A DNA stretch of 37,859 nucleotides from Spirochaetales bacterium (lineage in GTDB: Bacteria; Spirochaetota; Spirochaetia; SZUA-6; JAFGRV01), in NCBI GenBank assembly GCA_016935735.1, contig JAFGQK010000322.1, forward strand, positions 1-37,859. Direction: 5' to 3'. The notes under the pieces were generated by a model, which saw only the letters and a list, made by a program, of their open reading frames with translations, had not been told where the DNA came from and ran no database searches. The position numbers and the translations under genes were made by a program. Numbering within the stretch: the first letter of the stretch is position 1; each line of letters starts with the position of its first letter. Shown one piece after another: positions 1 through 8,581 of the stretch.

Positions 1-101
1 AAATAATTTATACCTGTAATTACATCAGATCCAGGAAGGATCCGGCCAACGCAAGTGTTACGGGTCGAAAATCCTGGAATAATACCAAGATTTTCACCCA
101 T
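1..101 (-). other. Open frame running off the left edge, unidentified
   Basis: An ATG at 99-101 opens a minus-strand frame that continues without a stop to the edge (33 codons, beginning MGENLGIIPGFSTRN). There is no clear Shine-Dalgarno sequence in front of it, and the frame extends only six codons upstream to a TAG at 120-122. I do not recognise the peptide. Between it and rsfS (102-195) the sequence is AT-rich, with a 7-bp inverted repeat ACACAGA/TCTGTGT at 108-114 and 129-135. That hairpin has no T-run, so I do not call a terminator. This could be the start of a gene or a chance open frame. Confidence 0.15.
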
Positions 102-195
102 AGTAACACACAGATTTTTCTATCTATTTCTGTGTAATCTATTGTAATTGGTGGTTTCCCTTTTCTTCCATTAAATAATTTGCGGAGCTATGTTC

Positions 196-561
196 TTATA
201 ATGAATTATCAGAATAAATAATAGTACCTTTAAACCATAACCGTTCAAGTTCGTAAAATTCTCTTTGTTCTTTTTCCATAAGGTGAATAATAATATCCCC
301 GCAATCAAGAAGAATCCATCCTGTTTCATTCATGTTTTTCCGGTGATTCAACTGAATGATATGGTGAGTGGCAAAAAATTCATTCAGATATTTCATTAAT
401 CCATGCATATGAACATGACTGCGTACTGTTGTAAGGACAAAATAATCTGTCCACGAACAGATATCACCGACATAAAGAACAATCGTATTCTCGCATTTAT
501 GTTCTTTAAGTAATTCCCCGATTTTAATGACAATATCTTTATTGTTTACAGGACTTTCCAT
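196..561 (-). CDS. rsfS: Ribosomal silencing factor RsfS (Iojap family)
   Basis: RsfS binds ribosomal protein L14 and blocks subunit joining when nutrients are short. The protein is 121 aa, the normal size for the DUF143/Iojap family. Family signatures seen: WTDYFVLTTVRSHVHMHGL in the first half, matching the usual xDYFVIxxGxS stretch, and WILLDCGDIIIHLMEKEQR followed by FYELERLW near the C-terminus. I start at the ATG at 559-561 because AAAGGA lies five bases upstream; a TTG one codon earlier is less likely. The start overlaps the end of lytR by about 20 bases, so the two are probably translationally coupled. It is the last gene of the yqeK-lytR-rsfS group. Confidence 0.93.
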   Translation of the reverse strand: MESPVNNKDIVIKIGELLKEHKCENTIVLYVGDICSWTDYFVLTTVRSHVHMHGLMKYLNEFFATHHIIQLNHRKNMNETGWILLDCGDIIIHLMEKEQREFYELERLWFKGTIIYSDNSL

Positions 562-1723
562 CAAAATCCTTTCCCAGTATTATTGTTATATCCGCGCTTT
601 CCCCTTCAGAGCTCTTAATCTCTGTCCTGACCCTTTCACATTTAATGATTTCAGCAACCTTTTTGGCAATATCGATCCGTCCCTTCCTGTCCAGTATTAT
701 GGTGGAAGTATAATTACCCTGATCTGCATTCGAGACTGAAATCACATCATAACCATAACTCTGAAAAAGTCTGGCTGTACGGCTTGCAAGACCATTCACT
801 TCGGTACCATTTAAAATTTCTAATGTCACCGTAAGAACCTCATCATCAAAAGCATCCTCACTGGAAATAGTATCAAGCAATTGCTTTACATTCATCTTCA
901 GGTATTCACCTTTGAAATGAGGGAAAAGAAGCTCCTTGTCTTCCACCAGATAGACTTTTCCTTCCACCCTTCCCGGATACATATGTTCCGTATTGAATTC
1001 CGACATTTCCTGAATAAAAGATCTTAAATCCCTTCTTGAAATATTGGAATAAAGTAAATTACAGAAAAACTTAAAAGGAATATCTTCCTGTAAAAACTCA
1101 TTCACACCCGGCTCACCAATTCTTTTCAGTAATGCCTGGAGGAATTTCTGTTTTCGCCAGACCTTTTCCCGCTCCTCTTCATTCGGTTCCTCATACAAAA
1201 TATAATCCTCGAGTTTGTCACCATCGAGTATGACATTCCCGGAAGGAAGAAGTATTTTCTTTCCTTCATACTCGACATCAACAGGATTGGATATAAAAAT
1301 CTCGATACCATCAACCAGGTCTGCCATTTTGATGATATTTCCCACCTGCATATCAATATAAAAGGGAATATCCATGTTGATAATTTGTTCAATCTTTTTT
1401 CTTAGCGGGGTAATATTCCCCTTTTTATAAAGCACACTGATTCTATCCATTCTGTCAAGGGACTCGATTTTGGTTCCAAGGTGAGGGGGGATAAAAAAAA
1501 ACCCGCCTTTTTTTTGTTCAGGGTGATAGAGAAATAACTCTATGAATTTAAGATCATCCCCATCAGATACCAGAAAAAGAATTTTTAACGGGAGTCCCTT
1601 TTTAAATGTATTGGTGAGTATGTCTGGCCGCATGAAAAAGTAACCGGTTATGATCATCCCGATGATAAGGAGTATAATAAAAAATAATAAAAAGGTACTT
1701 TTATCCAATGTTCTTTTTTTCAT
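539..1723 (-). CDS. LytR-CpsA-Psr family protein with C-terminal LytR_C domain
   Basis: The protein is 394 aa. Residues about 9-31 form one transmembrane anchor (LLFFIILLIIGMIITGYFF), so the bulk is predicted outside the cytoplasmic membrane. Residues about 45-230 resemble a divergent LCP catalytic domain. Known LCP proteins transfer glycopolymers to peptidoglycan; I do not see all the usual arginines, so activity is uncertain. Residues about 295-380 match the LytR_C domain, with VTLEILNGTEVNGLASRTA and then GYDVISVSNAD. The gene overlaps yqeK upstream by 23 bp and rsfS downstream, so the three are likely one transcript. The same order occurs in other spirochaetes, where the gene is often annotated lytR. 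Confidence 0.82.
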   Translation of the reverse strand: MKKRTLDKSTFLLFFIILLIIGMIITGYFFMRPDILTNTFKKGLPLKILFLVSDGDDLKFIELFLYHPEQKKGGFFFIPPHLGTKIESLDRMDRISVLYKKGNITPLRKKIEQIINMDIPFYIDMQVGNIIKMADLVDGIEIFISNPVDVEYEGKKILLPSGNVILDGDKLEDYILYEEPNEEEREKVWRKQKFLQALLKRIGEPGVNEFLQEDIPFKFFCNLLYSNISRRDLRSFIQEMSEFNTEHMYPGRVEGKVYLVEDKELLFPHFKGEYLKMNVKQLLDTISSEDAFDDEVLTVTLEILNGTEVNGLASRTARLFQSYGYDVISVSNADQGNYTSTIILDRKGRIDIAKKVAEIIKCERVRTEIKSSEGESADITIILGKDFDGKSCKQ

Positions 1724-2306
1724 TTATTTCCCCGGTTTTATTCGCCAATTCTTTATACAATAAAAGTGAAGTTTGTAAAATCTCTCTCCCTTTTTTCTTC
1801 AGGTAAGCAAACTTCCCTTTTAAAACATACAACATTATAGCATCGATACGCAAATCGAGAATTTCTTCCCTCTCCTTTTCTTCAAGAAAATTCCTTCCCG
1901 GTTCAAGATAATCTGCAATAAACAGAATCTTTGCCAGGATGCCCATTCCGGGTTTCCCATATGTATGAAACCGGATAGCATCGAGAATCCAGGGATCAGT
2001 AATATCCCATCGCTCTTTTATATATTCAGCACCGGCCCGGCCATGAAGAAGTATCGGGTGTTTTTCTTCCCACGGATATAAAGGATTGCCATCCTTTTTT
2101 GCGTATTCCACCATTTTATCTTTATCAAACTCCCGGGCAATATCATGGGAAATCCCGGTAACAAGTCCTTTTCCCGGTTCTATATCATACCTTTTACATA
2201 AAGATTCTGCAAGTATTGATACATGGATCGAATGCTTTCTTCTTTTTTTTGATAAATTTTTTTTTATATAAGCGAGGATACTCTCATATCTATTAATCAT
2301 TATCAT
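1701..2306 (-). CDS. yqeK: YqeK-type HD-domain hydrolase (Ap4A hydrolase family)
   Basis: The protein is about 201 aa with an HD phosphohydrolase fold. YqeK enzymes hydrolyse symmetrical diadenosine tetraphosphate. Visible metal-ligand motifs in order: RRKHSIHV (first His), GISHDIARE (HD pair), HPILLHGRAGAEY, IRFHTYG and ILFIADYLEPGR (terminal Asp). The C-terminal region is helical and lysine-rich. The start is uncertain because ATG 2306, GTG 2309 and ATG 2300 are clustered and none has a good ribosome binding site; I use ATG 2306. The 3' end overlaps lytR by 23 bp. In Firmicutes and spirochaetes nadD normally lies directly upstream. Here it is missing and a palindromic element occupies the gap to obg. 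Confidence 0.9.
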   Translation of the reverse strand: MIMINRYESILAYIKKNLSKKRRKHSIHVSILAESLCKRYDIEPGKGLVTGISHDIAREFDKDKMVEYAKKDGNPLYPWEEKHPILLHGRAGAEYIKERWDITDPWILDAIRFHTYGKPGMGILAKILFIADYLEPGRNFLEEKEREEILDLRIDAIMLYVLKGKFAYLKKKGREILQTSLLLYKELANKTGEINEKKNIG

Positions 2307-2343
2307 CACGTTTACAATCTATCTTCTTTTATTTACAATTGGA

Positions 2344-2460
2344 GGGGCTGTCTAAAAAGTCTTTTTTGTTTAAAAATAGTGGTGTTTTAAGGGAAAAATA
2401 CTTATAAACACCGCTATATATGGATCAATTTCTAAAAAATTTGACTTTTCAGACAGCCCC
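2344..2460. repeat. MITE-like palindromic element between obg and yqeK
   Basis: The 117-bp stretch is bounded by 18-bp inverted repeats: GGGGCTGTCTAAAAAGTC at 2344-2361 and its complement with one mismatch at 2443-2460. A second imperfect inverted pair lies inside (GTGGTGTTTTAAG against CTTATAAACACCGC), so most of the element can fold on itself. The outer ends resemble terminal inverted repeats of several IS families that begin GGGGCTGTC. There is no room for a transposase and no evident target-site duplication. It is probably a non-autonomous derivative of an insertion sequence. It may also disrupt read-through between obg and yqeK. Confidence 0.7.
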
Positions 2461-2480
2461 ACTCAATAATGTTTTATATC

Positions 2481-3488
2481 TTATGCTTCCCCCGGGCTTT
2501 CTCTTCCAGATGAAATTCTTGCTGCAAACAGTGTAATAAGCTCCTCCAGGCCGCGACGGGTCACTGCTGAAATCCCAATAACGGTATCATTTCTGTAGAG
2601 TGCTTTTAATTCATCAAGCCTTTGCCCTGTTCCGGTAATATCCATTTTTGTCCCGATTATACATCGCGGTTTGTCCATGAGTTGTCCGGAAAAGTCTTTC
2701 AACTCCTTTTCTAGAACAGGTCCTGCTACAAGGAAAGCATCATCGCTTAAATCAATAAGAAATGCAAGGAAAAAGGTCCGGGAAACATGTTTAAGAAACC
2801 GGATTCCAAGCCCTGCTCCCTTTGATGCATTCCGGATAATACCGGGAATATCTGCAACAATAATGTCATTATTATAATACTTAATCACCCCAAGATTCGG
2901 TATTTTTGTCGTAAAGGGATATGCGGCAATTTCAGGTCTGGCACTGGTAAGCACGGAAAGAAGTGTTGACTTTCCCGCATTCGGGAGTCCGATAAGCCCG
3001 ATATCTGCAATCAGGTTAAGCTCAAGAAGGAGTTTTCTATGTTTTCCGATCTCGCCTTTCTGGGCAAAACGTGGTGCCTGGTTCGTGGATGTGGCAAAAT
3101 GCCAATTTCCTTTACCGCCTTTTCCCCCTTTTAAAAAAACACAGGATTCACCTTCTTTTGTAAGATCCAAAAGCAGTCCCCCGGAATAAAAATCTTTTAC
3201 CAGTGTTCCCGGGGACACCTCAATAACACTATCTGCTCCATTTTTTCCATGACACCTTTTTTTTCTTCCCGGTTCCCCGTCTTTCGCTTTAAATACACGC
3301 TGGGCTTTTATATGGGACAATGTTTTTAGATTTCTTCTCACAATAAAGATGACATCTCCACCCTTACCCCCATCCCCTCCATCAGGACCGCCCCTGGGGG
3401 CGTATTTCTCTCTTCTGAACGTAACAGCACCGTTTCCCCCGGCCCCGGAGTAAATTTCAATCACTGTTTCGTCTACAAAAGCACTCAC
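2481..3488 (-). CDS. obg: GTPase Obg/CgtA
   Basis: Obg is an essential GTPase that assists 50S assembly and stress responses. The 335-aa protein has the glycine-rich Obg domain (residues 1-157, starting SAFVDETVIEIYSGAGGNG), then a G domain. G-domain motifs: G1 GLPNAGKS, an intact G2 region PFTT, G3 DIPGI, G4 GTKMD and G5 ISAVTRRG. It lacks the longer C-terminal OCT domain of Bacillus Obg. The start is GTG at 3486-3488, fixed by the family's conserved N-terminus, although no Shine-Dalgarno sequence is visible. It follows rpmA by 22 bp and is probably cotranscribed with rplU-prp-rpmA. Confidence 0.96.
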   Translation of the reverse strand: MSAFVDETVIEIYSGAGGNGAVTFRREKYAPRGGPDGGDGGKGGDVIFIVRRNLKTLSHIKAQRVFKAKDGEPGRKKRCHGKNGADSVIEVSPGTLVKDFYSGGLLLDLTKEGESCVFLKGGKGGKGNWHFATSTNQAPRFAQKGEIGKHRKLLLELNLIADIGLIGLPNAGKSTLLSVLTSARPEIAAYPFTTKIPNLGVIKYYNNDIIVADIPGIIRNASKGAGLGIRFLKHVSRTFFLAFLIDLSDDAFLVAGPVLEKELKDFSGQLMDKPRCIIGTKMDITGTGQRLDELKALYRNDTVIGISAVTRRGLEELITLFAARISSGRESPGEA

Positions 3489-3510
3489 TTGTTTTTATAT
3501 GAATTGTATT

Positions 3511-3762
3511 CTATTCCGGTTTAATTGAGACAAGTTTTCTGTTTCTTCTTTGAAAAAAAACAACAGTACCATTCATTTTAGCAAAAAGGGTATCATCTTT
3601 CCCTTTCCCTACATTTTCACCCGGATGGAATTTTGTTCCACGCTGACGTACGATAATTGTACCTGCCGTGACCTTTTCCCCGCCATACCGTTTCACTCCA
3701 AGGCGCTGGGAATGAGAATCCCTCCCGTTTTTTGAACTGCCGCCGCCTTTTTTATGTGCCAT
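3511..3762 (-). CDS. rpmA: 50S ribosomal protein L27
   Basis: The 83-aa protein is a standard bL27. Its N-terminus reaches the peptidyl-transferase centre. The family signature [20 protein letters not shown] is followed by [19 protein letters not shown]. The start is well fixed: AAGGAGT lies five bases upstream of ATG 3760-3762. The mature-type N-terminus MAHKKGGG therefore begins directly, without the roughly nine-residue extension that Prp removes in Firmicutes. This matters because prp is the adjacent upstream gene. Order and spacing are typical of the rplU-prp-rpmA-obg operon. Confidence 0.97.
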   Translation of the reverse strand: MAHKKGGGSSKNGRDSHSQRLGVKRYGGEKVTAGTIIVRQRGTKFHPGENVGKGKDDTLFAKMNGTVVFFQRRNRKLVSIKPE

Positions 3763-3784
3763 GTTTACTCCTTATGATAAATAC

Positions 3785-4111
3785 TTATGCAATTATTACT
3801 TTAAGCCTTTCAGGATATTCAGCTTCAAGATCCTTTAACCCACGTACGAGGTAATCGGATATACCCTGCATCCGGTTAATTTTTACTTCAGGAATCCATT
3901 TAAGGGTAAAACTCATTTTCCCTGATTCCGGATCGCTTCCTTTAAAACCGACCCCTTTATCAACATAAAGAACCCTGTGAATTGTCCGGAGTAGAACGGT
4001 AACTCCTGCACAAAGGATATCCGTTCCCGGTTTTGCCAGGAAGGAATGCCCTTCTACATTACATTTCCTGATACAGCCCCGTTCATCCTGTTTAATATCA
4101 ATATTAATCAC
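3785..4111 (-). CDS. prp: Prp-type ribosomal-processing cysteine protease
   Basis: The 108-aa protein matches the Prp (YsxB/DUF464) family. In Staphylococcus this enzyme cleaves the N-terminal extension of L27. The two catalytic positions are present: His in NVEGHSFLAKPGTDI and Cys in DILCAGVTVLLRTI. The C-terminal half contains the usual MQGISDYLVRGLKDLEAEYP helix. The start is GTG 4109-4111, nine bases after the rplU stop, so it probably depends on coupling. It sits between rplU and rpmA as in other bacteria, but the L27 encoded next door has no extension to remove. Its substrate here is therefore unclear. Confidence 0.88.
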   Translation of the reverse strand: MINIDIKQDERGCIRKCNVEGHSFLAKPGTDILCAGVTVLLRTIHRVLYVDKGVGFKGSDPESGKMSFTLKWIPEVKINRMQGISDYLVRGLKDLEAEYPERLKVIIA

Positions 4112-4120
4112 GTATGTACT

Positions 4121-4438
4121 TTAACTTATACCGGTTATATCTTCTATTGTTATAACCGAATAAGGTTGTCTGTGACCGTTCTTTTTTCTGCATCTTTTCC
4201 GCTTTTTATACTTAAAAACAACAACCTTTTTAGCTTTCCCGTGGTCCGTTACCGTTGCCTGCACGCTTACACCATCCACATAAGGTGTTCCCACTTTCAT
4301 TTCATCATTGCCGGAAACAAACAGTACTTTATTAAACTCTATTTTTTCCCCTGCTTGCCGGGGGATACGGTCCACTTTGAGTTTTAATCCTTTTTCTGCT
4401 TTATACTGTCTTCCGTTTATATCAACGAGTGCATACAT
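4121..4438 (-). CDS. rplU: 50S ribosomal protein L21
   Basis: The 105-aa protein is bL21, a 23S rRNA-binding protein of the large subunit. It begins MYALVDINGRQYKAEKG, the invariant family start. It carries KVLFVSGNDEMKVGTPYVDG and the basic VVVFKYKKRKRCRKKNGHRQ loop that contacts rRNA. It is the first gene of the rplU-prp-rpmA-obg operon. AGAGG lies about nine bases ahead of the ATG and a good promoter is found just upstream. Confidence 0.97.
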   Translation of the reverse strand: MYALVDINGRQYKAEKGLKLKVDRIPRQAGEKIEFNKVLFVSGNDEMKVGTPYVDGVSVQATVTDHGKAKKVVVFKYKKRKRCRKKNGHRQPYSVITIEDITGIS

Positions 4439-4475
4439 TTTTATAAACCTCTATTAAAATTATTTTGTAGAAAAA

Positions 4476-4505
4476 AGAATACCAAATTTTATATAAAAAA
4501 GTCAA
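4476..4505 (-). promoter_or_regulatory. Sigma-70-type promoter for rplU operon
   Basis: Read on the minus strand, TTGACT (4505-4500) is followed by an 18-bp spacer and TATTCT (4481-4476). The predicted start of transcription lies about 30 bases before the rplU ATG. The -35 box matches five of six consensus bases and the -10 box four of six. The surroundings are very AT-rich, as expected for a strong ribosomal-protein promoter. Confidence 0.5.
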
Positions 4506-4622
4506 GGGAAATTTGTATAACATGGTAAGAATATTTACAGGATTTCACGATAAAAGAAGTGAACCCTGGTCTTTTGATAAAACTCCTGGAAAAATTAAAA
4601 CAAATATATATACTTCTTTATT

Positions 4623-6803
4623 ATGAGATATGTAATAGTTTCTGTTTTTCTCATAGCTTTTTCCCTTTTATGCTTTTGCCAGGAAAATGAGGAAACAAGG
4701 ATGATTCTTCAGAATGGGCATCATGGGTCTGTGAGTATTCTCACTTTTAATAAAGACAATTCCCTGCTTATCACCGGGTCGGATTATGTCAAGGATTCAG
4801 AGATAATTTTTAATAACCAGGATTTTATGCCGGACTCAAGTCCTTCCTGGATAGCGGGATTTATTCCGCCGGAAGTAAAAGTATGGGATATAACTACCGG
4901 GAATCTCCTGTTTTCAACCCATGGGGGAACGGATATGGATAATTTCTTTCTTGACTCATGCTTGTTTCCTGCTTCGGGAGATACTATTCTTATCAAATAT
5001 GATGCTGTTGAAACCTGGAATATATATACCGGCAAGAAAACCGGAAGGCAATACTATACTACTAATTCCGATTCTGCTTATTCCCGCGAAAGGGGACTTC
5101 TTGTTACCATAGATAAATACAAAAACGGTGTCATGGTCTTTGATTTGACCAGTCAGGACACTTCCGGCAGAATTGTCGCAGAGGACATTAAAAAACCATA
5201 TTTCACCGGATTTCTGCAAAAAGGAAATGCCCTTTTCATTGTTGCGGATGACAATAATGCCCATATCATCTCTACCACAGACTGGAAAAAGAAGAAAAGC
5301 TTTCCCATTACCCCGGAATTCAGGACCAGCGGAAATATCGCGCTTGCTTCTGAAAAGGAACTTCTTGCTGTTGATGAAGATAAAGTGCTCGCAATAATTG
5401 ATATCAATTCGGAAAAGCGTTTAAAGGAAATCCCAATAGAAAGCTCTGCTCATAATTTTATTTTTTCACCTGATGGCAATTATTTTGCCTACACACCACT
5501 TGTTAATAAACCATATGAAATTCTTTCTATTTCCGAAGCAAAAAAGCTTGATGCCCATAAAGAGCATCAGGAATATGGTGTTCATTTTTCCTTTATTTTC
5601 TCAAATGACGGAAAATCCTGCTTTATCGGGTACACGGACGGCTCCATACGTATGGTGGAAACAATATCCGGGAAACTGCTTAAGTCCTTTGGCCCGGCCC
5701 GTATACACTGGCCTACGGAAATCGTCTTTTCAACATCCACTGACAGGCTCTACACAGCCAATGGTTCTGTCATACGGGAATGGGATCTGAAAAAGGCAGA
5801 TGTTATACGGACTTTTTCCGGCCATACGGGAAGAATAAGTGATATAAAGATCGATGAAACGAACAAAATCATGGCAAGCTCGGATGAGAATAACACTATT
5901 ATCGTATGGGACCTTGAAAAAGGAGACAGGATAGTCACAATCCCGACAAACAATGCTTTTAATAAAATAGCGCTTTCCGGGGATGGGAAATACATTGCGT
6001 TTGGCACACGGGCACGATATGATAAGGATTTTTCCATAACCCTCCTGGATTACAGGGAAAACAAGAAAATAAGGCAGTTGAAAGGACACAACAATCTTAT
6101 CACCTTCCTGGATTTTCTTCCTGACGGCAGGCTGTTATCTGCCGGTTATGATAAGAAAGTGAAAATCTGGGATACTTTAAAGGGCAGGGTACTCAAGAAT
6201 TATACTATTTCTTACTATTTTGAACCGCGGGACATAAGCCCGGACGGGAACTTTCTTGTCCTTGGCGATATGGTTGGCCAGATGCCCGGGGAATTACAGG
6301 TTATGGATATTACAAAAGGAAATGTCATTTTCAGACAAACCGGTTATAACTTTCAGCATGCCTTTTTCAATGATGACAGGACATCAGTGACTGTTTTCAA
6401 TCACCTTGTAAAGCCGCTTGATAAACGGAAAGCAGCAATTGAATTATGGGATTACAAAAAGAAGACACCAAATCCTCTCCTCTCTGTAAATGAACCATCA
6501 ATTACCATAATAAAGGGATGTCCGGTCCGGGATCAAAAAATTGTTGCCTGTATGTGTGCGGATGGGACAATTCGTCTTCTGGATATCCGGCAGGAAAAAA
6601 CAATCGCTTTCTTCTATGCAGTGGGAAATAAAGGGTATATTATCAAGACACCGGATGGGTATTATAAGGTATCGGGGGAAGGAAAAAAAGCAATCGCTTT
6701 TATGAAAGGAAGAACCCTCTCACTCTATGAAAATAACCAGCCAAAAGAGAATGCAAAGATAATCGAACAGAGAATACAAAAGTGTCTGGCAGAAGACCAT
6801 TAA
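4623..6803 (+). CDS. Exported WD40-repeat protein
   Basis: The 726-aa protein begins with a signal peptide (MRYVIVSVFLIAFSLLCFC). A Cys at the cleavage region could make it a lipoprotein, but the lipobox is poor. The rest is a series of WD40 blades. Clear ones include HHGSVSILTFNKDNSLLITG...VKVWDITTG, HTGRISDIKIDETNKIMASS...IIVWDLEKGD, HNNLITFLDFLPDGRLLSAG...VKIWDTLKG, and later degenerate blades ending IELWDYKKK and IRLLDIRQE. Probably one or two beta-propellers acting as a periplasmic scaffold; no enzymatic domain is seen. There is no Shine-Dalgarno sequence before the ATG. Its stop overlaps the convergent protease gene's stop in the shared TTAA. The specific role is unknown. Confidence 0.8.
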   Translation: MRYVIVSVFLIAFSLLCFCQENEETRMILQNGHHGSVSILTFNKDNSLLITGSDYVKDSEIIFNNQDFMPDSSPSWIAGFIPPEVKVWDITTGNLLFSTHGGTDMDNFFLDSCLFPASGDTILIKYDAVETWNIYTGKKTGRQYYTTNSDSAYSRERGLLVTIDKYKNGVMVFDLTSQDTSGRIVAEDIKKPYFTGFLQKGNALFIVADDNNAHIISTTDWKKKKSFPITPEFRTSGNIALASEKELLAVDEDKVLAIIDINSEKRLKEIPIESSAHNFIFSPDGNYFAYTPLVNKPYEILSISEAKKLDAHKEHQEYGVHFSFIFSNDGKSCFIGYTDGSIRMVETISGKLLKSFGPARIHWPTEIVFSTSTDRLYTANGSVIREWDLKKADVIRTFSGHTGRISDIKIDETNKIMASSDENNTIIVWDLEKGDRIVTIPTNNAFNKIALSGDGKYIAFGTRARYDKDFSITLLDYRENKKIRQLKGHNNLITFLDFLPDGRLLSAGYDKKVKIWDTLKGRVLKNYTISYYFEPRDISPDGNFLVLGDMVGQMPGELQVMDITKGNVIFRQTGYNFQHAFFNDDRTSVTVFNHLVKPLDKRKAAIELWDYKKKTPNPLLSVNEPSITIIKGCPVRDQKIVACMCADGTIRLLDIRQEKTIAFFYAVGNKGYIIKTPDGYYKVSGEGKKAIAFMKGRTLSLYENNQPKENAKIIEQRIQKCLAEDH

Positions 6804-8575
6804 ATAAAATTATCTGTTTCCAGATACGCAGCAAGCTGGATAATATTCTCGAAAAACCCTGCTTTTCTTTTCTTTACAAAGACCTGAAGAACAGCGATCC
6901 TCTTTTTTATATCAACATACCATCTCTGTATGCTTAATGGATCTCCTTCGGAAATATTCGAATTATCCGCAATGGATCCCTGGATTACCCGTGTTACCAC
7001 ATATTCCGTTTCCCAGAGAAAATTCTTTACCGCTTTTATTTCCATCCCAAATATGGGCAGGATCAGGTTATTTCTTGAATCTTTTTTTAACGCGATCTCG
7101 AGGGGGCTGAACGGTCTTTTTGCAAGACATATGATCCCCTGCATTGTTTCTTTGTCCCTGGTCCAGGTGAGTTTCACAAGGGATTCGTCTTTAAAATGGA
7201 GTATTGCTTCCTGAAAATCCCTGATAGTGGTATATTCCCGGCCATTTAACTCTTTTATCCGGTCACCTGCCTGAATACCTGCCCTTCGTGCCGGTTCCCC
7301 TGGTACGGTATAGATTACCTCCAGACTTTTATCATTCTCATTTAATGCAAGGCCAAACCACGGGTGAATGACCTCTCCCCCTTTAAAAAGATCAGGTAAT
7401 ACCTTGTTCACCCAATTATAAGGAATGGCGAAATTAAGCCCCTCAAACATTTCCAGTCCGGCAAAAACAACCCCAAGTAGATTATCTTCTTCATCAAGAA
7501 GTGGTCCCCCGCTGTTCCCCGGGTTAATAGGCGCATCTATCTGCATGACATCCCCCATCTGGATAAACCTCCGGCTTACATTCGAGACAATCCCGGACGT
7601 AAGGGTATTTTCAAGGCCTAAAGGGGCACCTATGGCAAGAACCTTTTCACCCGGTTCAATCTCCGCATTCCCTGCAGAATAATAGACATAATCCGGCGTA
7701 AGGCTTGTTTTTATGAGTGCCAGATCAAATATCCTGTCATACCCTACAACTTTTGCCGGGATCTTTTCATTGACACTTTTGGAAAGCCGGATATAAAGCC
7801 GGGAATACCCTTCATATTCAGGATCAACTTCACTCTCTATCACATGATGGTTGGTAAGCATATACCCTCCTTCATCAACAAAAAACCCACTTCCCAACAC
7901 CCTGTCCGGTATCCCGTATCCCTGTTCTATCTTTATCCCTTTATCCACCCAGATAATAGCTGTTCCATTCATCATAAGTGGTTTGGAGGGCTTTTTTTTA
8001 ATTTGAGTTTTATACTCTTCTTCAACAGGATACCCGGCTTTTCCCATACTATCAGCTATAATTGATAAGGCTGGCCTGTTTCCGATTGCAGAAGCAAGAT
8101 CAAGTATTTCTACATACTCTTCTTCGGATAGTTCACTATCATCCAGGGCTTTTAAATAATAATAAAGGGCAATAGTACGATTTTCTCTGGATTTAAAGAG
8201 TTCAGCTGTTTTAAAAAGCAATTTTTTTATAGACCAGTCAGACAGAAGATCATTCTTTTCTATATTTAAAAGAGAGAGATATATAGGTAATGCTTCCTCA
8301 TAATCAGATTTCTCAATAAAATCGGAGAATTTGGCAACGATCTCTGCATACATTTTGTTTTCCAGCTCTTTAAGTTTCTCATCTTCTACACCCTTTTCTT
8401 CACGTCTTAAATATGAAATATCCTGCGCAGCTTTCATATAATGACCTTCTGAAAGAAGCTTCTCTATGTTTTCCAGATATACTTCCGAGACCGGCTTAAT
8501 ATTTTTTACCTGTACTTCATATGTTTTACAGGATAAGAGCAGCATGACCGGCAGCAACAAATTAAAGTACTTCAT
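6800..8575 (-). CDS. DegP-like trypsin-family lipoprotein protease with PDZ domains
   Basis: The 591-aa protein has a lipoprotein signal with the lipobox MLLLSC (Cys16). Residues about 25-190 are helical and TPR-like. A trypsin-like domain follows, with catalytic triad His244 (GYMLTNHHVIES), Asp284 (FDLALIK) and Ser355 (NPGNSGGPLL). A PDZ domain at about 403-470 (GEPARRAGIQAGDRIKELNG) precedes a degenerate second PDZ-like segment. It is probably a periplasmic or outer-membrane-tethered quality-control protease of the HtrA class. I start at ATG 8573-8575 because AAGGTGG lies eight bases upstream; a GTG four codons earlier is disfavoured. That AAGGTGG is part of a dispersed repeat. It lies downstream of the TPR/calcium-loop gene and ftsH in one direction. 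Confidence 0.87.
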   Translation of the reverse strand: MKYFNLLLPVMLLLSCKTYEVQVKNIKPVSEVYLENIEKLLSEGHYMKAAQDISYLRREEKGVEDEKLKELENKMYAEIVAKFSDFIEKSDYEEALPIYLSLLNIEKNDLLSDWSIKKLLFKTAELFKSRENRTIALYYYLKALDDSELSEEEYVEILDLASAIGNRPALSIIADSMGKAGYPVEEEYKTQIKKKPSKPLMMNGTAIIWVDKGIKIEQGYGIPDRVLGSGFFVDEGGYMLTNHHVIESEVDPEYEGYSRLYIRLSKSVNEKIPAKVVGYDRIFDLALIKTSLTPDYVYYSAGNAEIEPGEKVLAIGAPLGLENTLTSGIVSNVSRRFIQMGDVMQIDAPINPGNSGGPLLDEEDNLLGVVFAGLEMFEGLNFAIPYNWVNKVLPDLFKGGEVIHPWFGLALNENDKSLEVIYTVPGEPARRAGIQAGDRIKELNGREYTTIRDFQEAILHFKDESLVKLTWTRDKETMQGIICLAKRPFSPLEIALKKDSRNNLILPIFGMEIKAVKNFLWETEYVVTRVIQGSIADNSNISEGDPLSIQRWYVDIKKRIAVLQVFVKKRKAGFFENIIQLAAYLETDNFI

Positions 8576-8581
8576 TATTCT

